A stretch of DNA of 64,000 nt from JBBQNJ01 sp038329845 (GCA_038329845.1 JBBQNJ010000011.1:1-64000), one strand, 5' to 3'. Positions 50,540 through 58,558 are shown, counted from the first letter of the stretch. Numbers and translations are program-made. Notes: generated by a model not told the origin, from the letters alone.

Positions 50540-52849
50540 TTATTCATCCATCCACAACACGGTCGTGACGATCCGCGGGTAGTACTTGCTGCCCTGCGCC
50601 ACGCCGCTGACGATCTGGTCCGAGCAGGCCCAATAGGCGCTGGCGCCTTCGGTCTGCCACGCGGTGTGGGCCGAATCGGCGCTGGTCCATCCGCCGGGGC
50701 CGGGCGACGGCTGCTCGGCGCCATTCTCGTCCAGATGGAACAGGGTTCGGCACACATGCAAGGCCAGACCGATCTTGCTCATCCATGAATTCTTGCTGGT
50801 GCTGCTCAGGCGCACGCCCCCATCGGCGAAGCGGTTGGCGCTGTCGCCGCGGGCGGGGTTGGACAACAACGTCGTCGCGTGGCGGCGCAGGGCCGCGATC
50901 AACGCGCCGAACGGTCCGTCGGCGTCGATCCACCGCGACGCCTGGCTTGCGTGCGGCTGGCGTGCCCAGAAAAGTGGATAAACCAACCCCTCGATCGCAG
51001 GCAGGATGCGCGAATCATGGCCGGGATTGCCCGGCTCGAAGACCGCGGGGATCCACCCCTCGGAGGTCATCTGTCCGACGATCGTCTCTTGCGCCAGTTT
51101 CGCCGATGCGATCGCATCGCTCGCGGCGTCGGCGTCGCCAATCTTTTCCAGCAGCAGCACCAGCCCGAGATACGACGCCCAATCCTTCACCGCGATGTAA
51201 AGATTGTTGCGGGTCTGGGCCAGGGAATGGTCCAGCGAATCGTAGGTGGTGATCTCAGCGCCGCGGCCGCAGCGTGAGCTGTCTCGCCGGGTGATGCCGA
51301 TCCGGCGGGACGGGTCGGGATCATCGCGATTTTGCATGCTCAGCAGGCAGCCGCGAATCACCGTCGCCTGCGACCGCGCCCACGCCGAGTCGCCGGTCGC
51401 CGCGACATAGCCGGCGGCTAGAAGAATCCAATTGCATAGTTGCTCCTGCGACATGTGGCTGAAACAGCCGTCGAGGTCGGTCAGTTCGTAACTGCTGTGG
51501 CCGAGCGGGGCGAACTGGTTGTCCTTGCCCTGGTCATGGCAGAACGTGATCCCGCCCGGCGAAAGCGAGTCGCCGCCGGGTGAAGGCGCATCACCGCCGG
51601 GCGAACATGGGTCGCCGCCAGGCACCTTGACCTGATCGTGATAGCTGTAGAAGCGAACGAAATTGTCCAACAGGTTGCGGACCACCCACGGGTTGTGCCG
51701 CAATTCCCAAAATAGTTGATCCACGCTCAGGTCCAGCGTGTTGATCATTACATATTCGCCTTCGTTGACGATCCAGTACGGTTCGCCGCCCATGTCGAGC
51801 AGTTGCGTGCTGCCGTAGTAGCTCCGGGTGGCATGGGCCAGAAGAAAACGCTGGTCGAGATTCAATTTCGATTCGGCGAGTTGCCGGTCCAGCGCTGCGC
51901 AGTGGCGCACGATCCGCGGCGATTCATCGAACGCCGCCCCCAGCACATCGGTTAGACCGCCGAAATAGCGGGTGTAGAGATATCGGCCCTCCAGGCGCGT
52001 GGTGACGATCTCCTCGAGATGGCAACCGAGTGCCAGTTCCAGCGTGCGCACCTGACCGGGCGGCACCTCGAACCCAATTCCCGGGCAACCGCCCAGAAGG
52101 TGGACGGGATTATCGCGATCCTCGAGTCCCCCATCGGGGCTCCAGCGCATGAACGCAAACGCCCCGCCCGCCCCATCCTCCCCGGCGGTTTGCCGGCCGG
52201 ATCCATCAATCACCCGCCCGGCCACGCCCAAGGTCCGGCCCTGGGCGAAGCCGGTCCGCCCCTCACCGAGTCCCTCATCGAGAATCCGCAGCCCCGAATC
52301 ATGGAAGCCGATGGCGAAAAACCCCGTGCGAACGGACTTTCCGGCGGAATTGTCGATCGTCAAGCGGGCCAACACCGCCGGGAGCAGCGCGCGGCGCATT
52401 TCGCCCGGTGAGGCGCCGTGCGGATCCAGGATCTCTCCGAACGGGGTGTAGACCATGAACTGGAAGTCCTCCGTCGTCCAGGCATCCGTCGCCCAGCCAT
52501 AGCGGCGGCGGATCTGCTCGCGCCCGTACGCCGCAACCTTCGGCGGCTTTTTCGCCGGGTCCGACTCAGCGCGGGCCTGCTCGACGAGGTACGCCTGTGC
52601 CGCGGCGTCGGCGACCCGCGCCGCCTTGTCGGCCTGATCGAAAAACGGCAGGCATTTCAGCATCCCGGGGCCCGTGCGCGAACCGTCCTTCACGCCGATG
52701 AACAGGTCCTGATTCGCGGGCCGTCCGCGCTGCGCCGCCATCCCCCCGCGCGATCCAAAACGTCCGCAGGTGAAGCTGAAAAACGCCCCCATCGGTGAAT
52801 GTTGAGCGTGGAAACTCGGATTGGCGTGGAAATCATCAACGGTCGGCAT
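50540..52849 (-). CDS. Glycoside hydrolase family 52 (beta-xylosidase)
   Basis: A 769-residue protein from ATG 52849. The match to GH52 runs end to end: FHAQHSPMGAFFSFTCG near the start, WATDAW, LLAHATRSYYGSTQLLD, the nucleophile block WIVNEGEYVMINTLDLSVDQ (Glu363), FAPLGHSSYELTDLDGCFSH, the acid/base block AEITTYDSLDHSLAQ (Asp537), and QIVSGVAQGSKYYPRIVT at the end. GH52 enzymes are retaining beta-xylosidases of the cytosol, and no signal peptide is present here. An unusual insert carries three PGGDxxS heptads (about residues 410-430), encoded by 21-bp repeats at 51551-51623. It probably forms an operon with the next two genes. Confidence 0.95.
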   Translation of the reverse strand: MPTVDDFHANPSFHAQHSPMGAFFSFTCGRFGSRGGMAAQRGRPANQDLFIGVKDGSRTGPGMLKCLPFFDQADKAARVADAAAQAYLVEQARAESDPAKKPPKVAAYGREQIRRRYGWATDAWTTEDFQFMVYTPFGEILDPHGASPGEMRRALLPAVLARLTIDNSAGKSVRTGFFAIGFHDSGLRILDEGLGEGRTGFAQGRTLGVAGRVIDGSGRQTAGEDGAGGAFAFMRWSPDGGLEDRDNPVHLLGGCPGIGFEVPPGQVRTLELALGCHLEEIVTTRLEGRYLYTRYFGGLTDVLGAAFDESPRIVRHCAALDRQLAESKLNLDQRFLLAHATRSYYGSTQLLDMGGEPYWIVNEGEYVMINTLDLSVDQLFWELRHNPWVVRNLLDNFVRFYSYHDQVKVPGGDPCSPGGDAPSPGGDSLSPGGITFCHDQGKDNQFAPLGHSSYELTDLDGCFSHMSQEQLCNWILLAAGYVAATGDSAWARSQATVIRGCLLSMQNRDDPDPSRRIGITRRDSSRCGRGAEITTYDSLDHSLAQTRNNLYIAVKDWASYLGLVLLLEKIGDADAASDAIASAKLAQETIVGQMTSEGWIPAVFEPGNPGHDSRILPAIEGLVYPLFWARQPHASQASRWIDADGPFGALIAALRRHATTLLSNPARGDSANRFADGGVRLSSTSKNSWMSKIGLALHVCRTLFHLDENGAEQPSPGPGGWTSADSAHTAWQTEGASAYWACSDQIVSGVAQGSKYYPRIVTTVLWMDE
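51551..51623 (-). repeat. 21-bp coding repeat in the GH52 gene
   Basis: About 3.5 units encode PGGDPCS, PGGDAPS, PGGDSLS and PGGI. Related xylosidases have a shorter single PGG loop at this place, by my recollection of the family. Confidence 0.8.
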
Positions 52850-52953
52850 GGTGCTCCCGAGAATACGAGTCGGGGGCAAACGATATCGAAACGGATCGCG
52901 GGCACAAGAAGCGGCGATTATTTCATGACCACGGGTGATTGTTTTCGCCGGCG

Positions 52954-52982
52954 TAGACTCCCCCGGGGCGGACGGTTATACT
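52954..52982 (+). promoter_or_regulatory. Promoter for the PIN/TRAM gene
   Basis: TAGACT, a 17-bp spacer and TATACT, 43 bp before ATG 53026. Confidence 0.55.
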
Positions 52983-53025
52983 CGCCTTCGTCGCACGTCG
53001 ACCCCAGTTTTTCGGATGGTCCATC

Positions 53026-54114
53026 ATGGTATTGCACATCTTGCGGGCGCTGTTCGTGCTTTTGATGGGGGCCGTCGGGTACGCCTTCATTCAGAACTCG
53101 GTCCAGATGTGGGACAGCCGCACCTGGCTGGCGATGGCCTGTTCGCTATCGGTCGCGGTCCTGCTGGTCTGCATCGACATCATCTCCTCGCGCCGAAAAC
53201 TGGCGCTGTTTTCCGGCACCTTCGTGGGACTGCTGGTCGGGGTCGCCATCGCCTATGCCTTGAGCTTCGTGGTCAATCTGCTGGTCGAACTGCTCGCCCC
53301 GTCGTCGCTGAACAATGCCCAGATCAGCGCAACCAAGGACTATATCAACCTGCTGGTCGGCGTGACGGCGGTCTACCTGTCGATCAGCTTCATACTCCAG
53401 ACCAAGGATGATTTCCGGTTCCTGGTGCCCTACGTGGAGTTCACCAAGCAGACCAAGGGTGCCCGGCCAATTCTTCTGGACACTTCGGTCCTGATCGACG
53501 GGCGGATCAACGACATCGCCGGTTCGGGAATCCTCGAATCGCAATTGATCGTTCCCCGCTTCGTGCTGCATGAGTTGCAGGCCGTGGCCGACTCCCCCGA
53601 TCGCTTAAAGCGCAACCGCGGGCGCCGCGGGCTGGACGTGCTGACGAAATTGCAGGCCAACGCGCGAGTCGAGGTCATCCTCTACGATTCATCGGTCCGT
53701 GAATCGGCCGAGCCGAAGGCCGAGGTCGATCAACAGTTAATGGCCCTGGCCGACGAACTGAGCGCCCGCGTGCTGACCAATGATTTCAACCTGAACAAGG
53801 TCGCGCAGTTGCGTGGAGTGGACGTGATCAACATCAACGACCTGGCGGCGGCGCTCAAGCCGGTGATGCTGCCGGGGGAGAAGATGCGGGTGCGGCTGCT
53901 GAAGCCGGGTGAGGAAAGCGGCCAGGGGGTCGGGTATCTCGAGGACGGGACCATGGTGGTGGTCGAACAGGGCCGCGGCCATCTGAACGAAGACGTCGAG
54001 CTCACCGTGACCAACGTCGTGCAAACCTCGGCGGGCCGAATGATCTTCGGCCGCCTGCTCGAATCTCCCGCCGGTGCCTCCGAGCGCCGCGCCGTGCGAA
54101 CGGGGATGGGGTGA
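53026..54114 (+). CDS. Membrane-anchored PIN/TRAM-domain protein (YacL-like)
   Basis: A 362-residue protein with about four N-terminal membrane segments (residues 1-130), a PIN nuclease domain (RPILLDTSVLIDGRINDI; later acidic sites in PRFVLHELQAVAD and RVLTNDFNLNKVAQ), and a C-terminal TRAM domain (GQGVGYLEDGTMVVVEQGRG). This is the full YacL architecture of Firmicutes, cyanobacteria and planctomycetes, expected to be an RNase tethered to the membrane; its substrate is unknown. The stop codon lies in a G-rich microsatellite. Confidence 0.92.
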   Translation: MVLHILRALFVLLMGAVGYAFIQNSVQMWDSRTWLAMACSLSVAVLLVCIDIISSRRKLALFSGTFVGLLVGVAIAYALSFVVNLLVELLAPSSLNNAQISATKDYINLLVGVTAVYLSISFILQTKDDFRFLVPYVEFTKQTKGARPILLDTSVLIDGRINDIAGSGILESQLIVPRFVLHELQAVADSPDRLKRNRGRRGLDVLTKLQANARVEVILYDSSVRESAEPKAEVDQQLMALADELSARVLTNDFNLNKVAQLRGVDVININDLAAALKPVMLPGEKMRVRLLKPGEESGQGVGYLEDGTMVVVEQGRGHLNEDVELTVTNVVQTSAGRMIFGRLLESPAGASERRAVRTGMG

Positions 54115-54178
54115 GGGAGGGGGTGAGGGGGTGAGGAGGGTGAGGGGGGTGAGGAGGGTGAGGAGGGTGCGGGGGTGA
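54108..54178. repeat. G-rich microsatellite (about GGTGAGGAG)n
   Basis: About eight imperfect units of 7-10 bp begin within the last codons of the PIN/TRAM gene and include its TGA stop. Confidence 0.85.
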
Positions 54179-54205
54179 CGAGATTCACCCGCTCCTACCA
54201 TCGCT

Positions 54206-54892
54206 TCACTCTCTTGTGATTTCGGCGTGAAGCAGGGCGATCACCTGGCGGGCGGCGGCGAGTCGCTTCTCGGCTTCGGCACGCATCGGGGCAAAGTGGA
54301 ATCCCTCTTTCAGCCGCGCTTCCCAATATCGGTACAGGTCGCGCTTCTGCGATCCCTCGAGTATCTGCATGACCCCTCCGCCTTGACGCGCCATGACGAT
54401 GGCCTGCTGGAACAGCCCGCTGACGCCGAAATCCTCGAGATTCACCGCATCGGCCAGAAGCCGCGATTCTTCCAGTCGCCCGGAGCGCGACGGCAACTCG
54501 CGCAAGATTCGTCCCGCCGCATCGGCGAGTTCTTCGTCCGAGCCGAGCAGGCCGACGAGCAGTTCGGCGGCCTGCTCGGCGCGATCCTTGAGATTCGTCC
54601 GCCCCAATCGCCCGGCGGGCAAGGCCCGAAGATTCCGCGCGGGGAGTTGCAGCCCGTAGCAGGCGGCCTCGAGGGCGTGGCCAAGTTCGGTCGGCGGGAT
54701 CAACCCTTCGGCCAGTCCCTGTTCGACCTGGCGCCAAAGTCGTTTGGCATCGTCCAGCAGGCGCGGACCACGGGTGTCGTGCTGGTCCACGACCAGCAGA
54801 GCGCGCTCCAATCGTTTTCGCGTTGCCGAATCGAGAGGCATTCCCACAAGTCCGTCCGGCACGCCTTGGCGAGGGGGTGCGGAGTTCACCAC
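54206..54892 (-). CDS. Conserved-looking helical protein of unknown function
   Basis: A 228-residue, all-helical, charged protein: SATRKRLERALLVVDQHDTR, EQAAELLVGLLGSDEELADA, LRELPSRSGRLEES, EGSQKRDLYRYWEARLKEGF and AEKRLAAARQVIALLHAEI. No signal peptide or known domain. ATG 54892 or 54841 (MPLDSATRK) could be the start; the latter begins the well-organised part. I prefer this frame over the overlapping plus-strand frame because its composition is balanced and amphipathic. Confidence 0.6.
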   Translation of the reverse strand: MVNSAPPRQGVPDGLVGMPLDSATRKRLERALLVVDQHDTRGPRLLDDAKRLWRQVEQGLAEGLIPPTELGHALEAACYGLQLPARNLRALPAGRLGRTNLKDRAEQAAELLVGLLGSDEELADAAGRILRELPSRSGRLEESRLLADAVNLEDFGVSGLFQQAIVMARQGGGVMQILEGSQKRDLYRYWEARLKEGFHFAPMRAEAEKRLAAARQVIALLHAEITRE

Positions 54893-55150
54893 GAGGCGCG
54901 CCAGAAGAGATTCACCACGAAGTTGACGAAGGACACGAAGGGGGTTTCTCGCCTGGGTCGATCAGAATCCCCCATCCTTAATTCCCAATTCTTACTCGTC
55001 GCGCCGCTTTCCTCTCGCCGGCGCGGGAGTATGATCGCCTAAGTTTAGGCTTGCGAAAAGCGCATTGGGAAGGTTAAGAAAGTTCCTGGAATCGAATCGC
55101 GGTTGTCGCGGTCGATTTGGAAACCGAACGTACCCAACTCCCCTAGCCGA

Positions 55151-55846
55151 ATGCACGGACGTAAAATGAGCATGACCAGCGCGTCAGGGATTTCCGATTC
55201 TCCCGCCAGCGATTCGATCGTGGCCAGCGGCGCGGGCAATCCCGCGGACTTGCCCGTCCCGCCCCCGCAAACGTTGGCGACCCGGCCACTCCGCCCGCCG
55301 GGCAATCCCGGGCGGGGAAGCAACTGGATCGACAAGATCGAGGCCTTCATCTCCCGCCTGAGCGTGCGCGACACCTTCTGGCATCGCGTCTGTTCCCTGA
55401 TCTGGCTGCCGCTGGCGTTTTTCAGCGGGATCAAAATCAAGAACATCGACGCCAACAGCTACATGGCGGTATTGCCGTTCCGGCGATTCAACCGCAACTG
55501 GTATCGCGCCATGGCGGGCGGTGCCCTGCTGGCCAACAGCGAAATCGCCGGGGGGATGTATGTTTTCGGCGTTTGCGGGGCCGACTACACCGTGGTCTGC
55601 AAGCACCTGGAATACGACTTTTTGCGTCCCTGCTTCGGCCCGGCGGTTTACAAGATGACCCCACGTGAGAACCTGCGGGGGTTGATCGAAACCGCCGCCG
55701 AGTTCAATATCACCCTGGACATGCATATTCTTCAGCAGGTCAAGAGTCCCGGCGAGCGCGAACGGCGCGTCGGGCGAGCCAGTGCCGTATTCCATGTGAC
55801 CCCTAAGGTGCATCACAAGGCCAAAAAAGGCCGACGGCGCAAGTAG
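55151..55846 (+). CDS. DUF4442-like (hotdog-fold) protein
   Basis: A 231-residue protein. The first 60 residues are Ser/Pro-rich and probably disordered. The domain from about residue 75 has FWHRVCSLIWLPLAFFSGIK and the DUF4442 pattern AVLPFRRFNRNWYRAMAGGA followed by LLANSEIAGGMYV, as in thioesterase-like hotdog proteins. A thioesterase or acyl-binding role is possible. The basic tail (KKGRRRK) is unusual. The start is uncertain: ATG 55151 or 55166. Confidence 0.65.
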   Translation: MHGRKMSMTSASGISDSPASDSIVASGAGNPADLPVPPPQTLATRPLRPPGNPGRGSNWIDKIEAFISRLSVRDTFWHRVCSLIWLPLAFFSGIKIKNIDANSYMAVLPFRRFNRNWYRAMAGGALLANSEIAGGMYVFGVCGADYTVVCKHLEYDFLRPCFGPAVYKMTPRENLRGLIETAAEFNITLDMHILQQVKSPGERERRVGRASAVFHVTPKVHHKAKKGRRRK

Positions 55847-55850
55847 CCCT

Positions 55851-55964
55851 GGACTTTGGCCATGGTGGACGCCCCGCGGCTTACTCGGCGAGAGCCGGGA
55901 AACCGTCATGGGGTTTAAGGACGGATTTTGCCTATGGTGGAGACCTCGCGGCTCACTTCGCTCG
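55851..55964 (+). repeat. 72-bp-spaced duplication of a gene start
   Basis: GGACTTTGGCCATGGTGGAC at 55851 and GGATTTTGCCTATGGTGGAG at 55923 continue in parallel for about 42 bp (roughly three quarters identical). The second copy contains the start codon of the membrane protein gene. Confidence 0.7.
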
Positions 55965-57187
55965 CCTGGGGTGCCTTTCTCGCCTGTTCGTGGACGTGGT
56001 GCATCGGGATGTTTCTTCCGGTGATCCTCGTCCGCGATTACGGCGTCTGGGGCTGGTGGGTCTTTGCGATCCCCAACGTCATCGGCGCCGGCGCGATGGG
56101 GTGGGTGATGGCCCGGCCCGGCGCCAGCGAACGGTTCGTCCAACGACATCGCATCGCGGGATTGGGCTTTTCCATCGTGACCCTGCTGTTTCACGCCTAT
56201 TTCCTCGGGTGGATTGTGCGCCCCCTGATCGGCCCGGCCGGCGTGGCCGTGGCGGTCGGGCTGGGGATGTCTATCCTCGGAGCTCGGCGGGATCTTAGAA
56301 TCTCCGTGGCGGTGTTATGCCTGAGCCTCACCGCAGCGCTGGCCGCGTCGATCGTGCTGGGCGGACTGGGCATCGCCGCATCCGACCCGCCAGCGGCTTT
56401 CTCAAGCCGCGGCGTGGGGTGGATCGGATTCACCTGCGCGCTGGGGTTCGCCTTATGCCCGTATCTCGACCTTACCTTCCATCGCGCCCGGCAAGCCAAC
56501 GACCGCACCGGCGGAAAGATCGCCTTCGCCACGGGGTTCGGCGTCCTCTTTTTCTCGATGATCCTGTTCACGCTGGCGTACACCGGCCCGCTGAGTCAAT
56601 GGCAAGCCACCGGCGGGATCGATCCACTCCTGCGCTGGATCATCGGGGGGCATATGGTCGTTCAAATCGCGCTGACGATGGCCCTGCACGTGCGGGCAGT
56701 CATTGAAAATCTGCCCGGGCGCCCCGGCGAGGCACGATCCGCACGCCCCGGGTCGATGCCCGGCGCGGCGATCGGCGATCTCGTGACGTCCCCCGTGTCC
56801 GCCTCTAACGGTTTAACGATCTCTTCGGATGGACAAGCGCGGGCGTTGCCCTTCACGCCCGCGGGTCTCGCCGCGGGCCTTATCCTGGCCGCCTTGGCAG
56901 CGTGGCTCGCGGGCATCTGGACCCCGCTCGGCATCGAGAGGGGTTATCTGCTGTTCCTGAGTGCTTACGGCCTGGTTTTCCCCGCCTACATCGTCTTATT
57001 CGCCGGACGAGCGATCCGTCCGTGGGGTCTACTTATTTCCCTGATCGCCTTCGCCGCTCCGATGTTCTGGATGGGGTTTATTCAGCGTCAAACTCTTTGG
57101 CTGCTCCCCGGCGTGGCGCTGATCCTAGCGGCCCGTCCACTGGTGCTCGCGGCCCGCTTGACACCTCGGCCGTCGCGGATAAAGTGA
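55934..57187 (+). CDS. Polytopic membrane protein of unknown function
   Basis: A 417-residue protein from ATG 55934 with about 11-12 membrane segments, beginning SLAWGAFLACSWTWCIGMF, VFAIPNVIGAGAMGW, LDLTFHRARQ and GKIAFATGFGVLFF. The opening and the LDLTFHR turn recall the sodium/solute symporter (LeuT/SSS-like) fold in planctomycetes, but no family motif is firm. A cytosolic loop near residues 255-295 is Pro/Ser-rich. It may be a transporter; the substrate is unknown. Confidence 0.6.
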   Translation: MVETSRLTSLAWGAFLACSWTWCIGMFLPVILVRDYGVWGWWVFAIPNVIGAGAMGWVMARPGASERFVQRHRIAGLGFSIVTLLFHAYFLGWIVRPLIGPAGVAVAVGLGMSILGARRDLRISVAVLCLSLTAALAASIVLGGLGIAASDPPAAFSSRGVGWIGFTCALGFALCPYLDLTFHRARQANDRTGGKIAFATGFGVLFFSMILFTLAYTGPLSQWQATGGIDPLLRWIIGGHMVVQIALTMALHVRAVIENLPGRPGEARSARPGSMPGAAIGDLVTSPVSASNGLTISSDGQARALPFTPAGLAAGLILAALAAWLAGIWTPLGIERGYLLFLSAYGLVFPAYIVLFAGRAIRPWGLLISLIAFAAPMFWMGFIQRQTLWLLPGVALILAARPLVLAARLTPRPSRIK

Positions 57188-57206
57188 TGCGGACGCTTGT
57201 GTTCCC

Positions 57207-57277
57207 GGGGCCATAGTGAAATGGGATCACGCGACCATGGCATGGTTGAATTTGGGGTTCAAATCCCCATGGCTCCA
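57207..57277 (+). tRNA. tRNA-Ala (anticodon GGC)
   Basis: A 71-nt cloverleaf. The acceptor stem GGGGCCA/TGGCTCC again contains G3:U70. Anticodon stem CGACC/GGTTG encloses loop ATGGCAT, anticodon GGC, reading GCC and GCU. T arm TGGGG-TTCAAAT-CCCCA. CCA is not encoded. It shares its acceptor stem and size with tRNA-Ala(CGC) at 24197. Confidence 0.93.
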
Positions 57278-57292
57278 TACGATATTGCTGAG

Positions 57293-57317
57293 AAACCCCC
57301 GGAAAACCGGGGGTTTT
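57293..57317 (+). terminator. Rho-independent terminator for tRNA-Ala(GGC)
   Basis: AAACCCCCGG, AAAA loop, CCGGGGG, TTTTT. It matches the terminator at 24167 in all stem positions. Confidence 0.92.
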
Positions 57318-57349
57318 TCGACTTTCGACTGGCGTTGGCGAAATACTCC

Positions 57350-57646
57350 ATGAAGGCTCCGCCTGAGAAGCCGTCTGTGTTTCAGGGCGAGTGGTGCCCG
57401 CCCGAACACACGATTCGAATGAGAAAGCGGCACCTTGCAGCGGTGCTGCGGGAATACATCTCGCCGCAGTGCTTGGCTGAAGACCTGTTGGAGTGGATGG
57501 AGAGGGGAAAGGAAGAGGACATCCGCCGCTTCGTCATCTCGATCTTGTTCGGTGTTGGATGGCTGAAGGAGCCGCCTCGGACGCCAGAAGCCGCTTCGGA
57601 CAAGCCCATCGATCCACCCGAGGGCAAGGTGTTGATTATGGGGTGA
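57350..57646 (+). CDS. Small hypothetical protein near tRNA-Ala
   Basis: A 98-residue protein from ATG 57350; the frame is open upstream but overlaps the tRNA there, so a later start is required. It is rich in charged helices (RMRKRHLAAVLREYI, CLAEDLLEWMERGKEEDIRR) and ends in a Pro-rich tail. No family is recognised. The next small gene follows after 27 bp on the same strand. Both probably belong to accessory DNA beside the tRNA. Confidence 0.55.
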   Translation: MKAPPEKPSVFQGEWCPPEHTIRMRKRHLAAVLREYISPQCLAEDLLEWMERGKEEDIRRFVISILFGVGWLKEPPRTPEAASDKPIDPPEGKVLIMG

Positions 57647-57673
57647 CAAGGGTGCCGACATTGGAGTCTGCGT

Positions 57674-57877
57674 ATGGAACTGACGTGGACCATCACCGAC
57701 GACGACATCACCAAGGTGAAGGCGTTCCTTGACCAGCACAAGCACAACGCCTTCCTCAGGCACCGCATTCAGAAGAACGTTGAAGGCCCACGGCCTTCAT
57801 TCGCACGGGACGCCTTCTGGCACCTGATGATGGCGTGCCTGCTCACCAGCCAGCAGAAGTCAGGGCCGAGTAACTGA
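57674..57877 (+). pseudogene. N-terminal fragment of an unknown gene
   Basis: 67 residues starting MELTWTITDDDITKVKAFLD. The end FWHLMMACLLTSQQKSGPSN resembles the start region of longer accessory proteins with ..LLTTQQRSGPNSPV.., as I recall them. The stop lies in the first copy of a 38-bp repeat, so the gene was probably truncated when that repeat arrived. The function is unknown. Confidence 0.55.
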
Positions 57878-57945
57878 AAGGGACACGCCCCTTCACGCCG
57901 TGGGAAGGTAACTGAAAGGGACACGACCCTTCACGCCGTGGGAAG
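57870..57945. repeat. 38-bp tandem repeat x2 containing a stop codon
   Basis: GTAACTGAAAGGGACACG(C/A)C and CCTTCACGCCGTGGGAAG occur twice in direct tandem at 57870 and 57908 with one difference. The first copy supplies the TGA stop of the truncated gene. Each copy contains the AAGGG...CCCTT inverted pair. Confidence 0.92.
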
Positions 57946-57953
57946 CCGACGGT

Positions 57954-58199
57954 GTGACTCGCGCCATGCGCCATCAACCGCGTGTCGCGCCCGGCGGCGA
58001 AGTGCATCATGTGCTCAACCGCGCTAACGGTCGTCTGCGGCTGTTTCGCACGGACGCTGATTTTCTTGCCTTCTATCGCGTCCTGCGCCAGACGTACGAG
58101 CGGACGCCGACACGCCTGCTCGCCTGGTGCATCGTGAATCACTGGCACTTCGTCGTCTGGCCCCGGGGCGACGGGGAACTGTCCCGGTTCTTCGGATAG
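57954..58199 (+). pseudogene. REP-associated tyrosine transposase (RAYT), N-terminal fragment
   Basis: 81 residues from GTG 57954 match the N-terminal half of the IS200-like Y1 transposases linked to REP palindromes: RVAPGGEVHHVLNRANGRLR, FLAFYRVLRQT, and the metal-binding HUH motif in CIVNHWHFVVWPRGDGELSR. The normal protein continues for another 100 or more residues including the catalytic tyrosine. Here the frame ends in a palindrome (58173-58231) at FFG-stop. The fragment should be inactive. Confidence 0.85.
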
Positions 58200-58231
58200 G
58201 GACCGAAAACGGGACATGGTTCATGTTCCCC
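58173..58231. repeat. REP-like palindrome between RAYT fragments
   Basis: Outer arms GGGGAAC / GTTCCCC and inner arms TGTCCCG / CGGGACA enclose a 23-nt centre. The GGGACA core is shared with the dispersed GGGACATCC family elsewhere in the window. Confidence 0.85.
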
Positions 58232-58233
58232 GT

Positions 58234-58401
58234 TCAGTCGCTGTTTTCCTCGGTCTGCCTCGAGGGGCGCAGCGTCGGTTCCAATCCAAGTCGTGCCACC
58301 GTCGCCTGCTGCCACTCGTTTTCGCCGAATGGACAGTCCCGGTTCACGCAACGGCGCAGGGCGTCTGGTTCTTTCTGGGTCTGTGGATCGTTGACATTAG
58401 T
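58234..58401 (-). pseudogene. RAYT C-terminal fragment, opposite strand
   Basis: On the minus strand a 55-codon frame reads EPDALRRCVNRDCPFGENEW, then QQATVARLGLEPTLRPS, then stop. This is the conserved C-terminus of RAYT transposases (..CVNRGxPFG..W...TAxRLGLExTLRPRG..). The catalytic half is absent. It faces the N-terminal fragment across the palindrome. The remaining spacer 58402-58558 shows nothing further. Confidence 0.8.
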
Positions 58402-58558
58402 CTACCCCGTCGGTCGGCCGTGGGACAGGCCAGTCGCTCAACAGGGTGCATGACCGTCAGGGCAAATGCATGGAGGCAAATAGCAATTGTTGGGTGTGTT
58501 GCGCCAGGGCGCGCGTGACCGGTGAGTTGGTTTTCCATGAGCGAACATCGATTCGGCG

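Noticed and set aside
54227..55042. 271-codon plus-strand frame
   Set aside because: It overlaps the better-composed minus-strand gene 54206-54892 and shows no start signal or domain.
57197..57349. Upstream extension of the 98-residue gene
   Set aside because: It would translate through tRNA-Ala(GGC) and its terminator; the start at 57350 is preferred.
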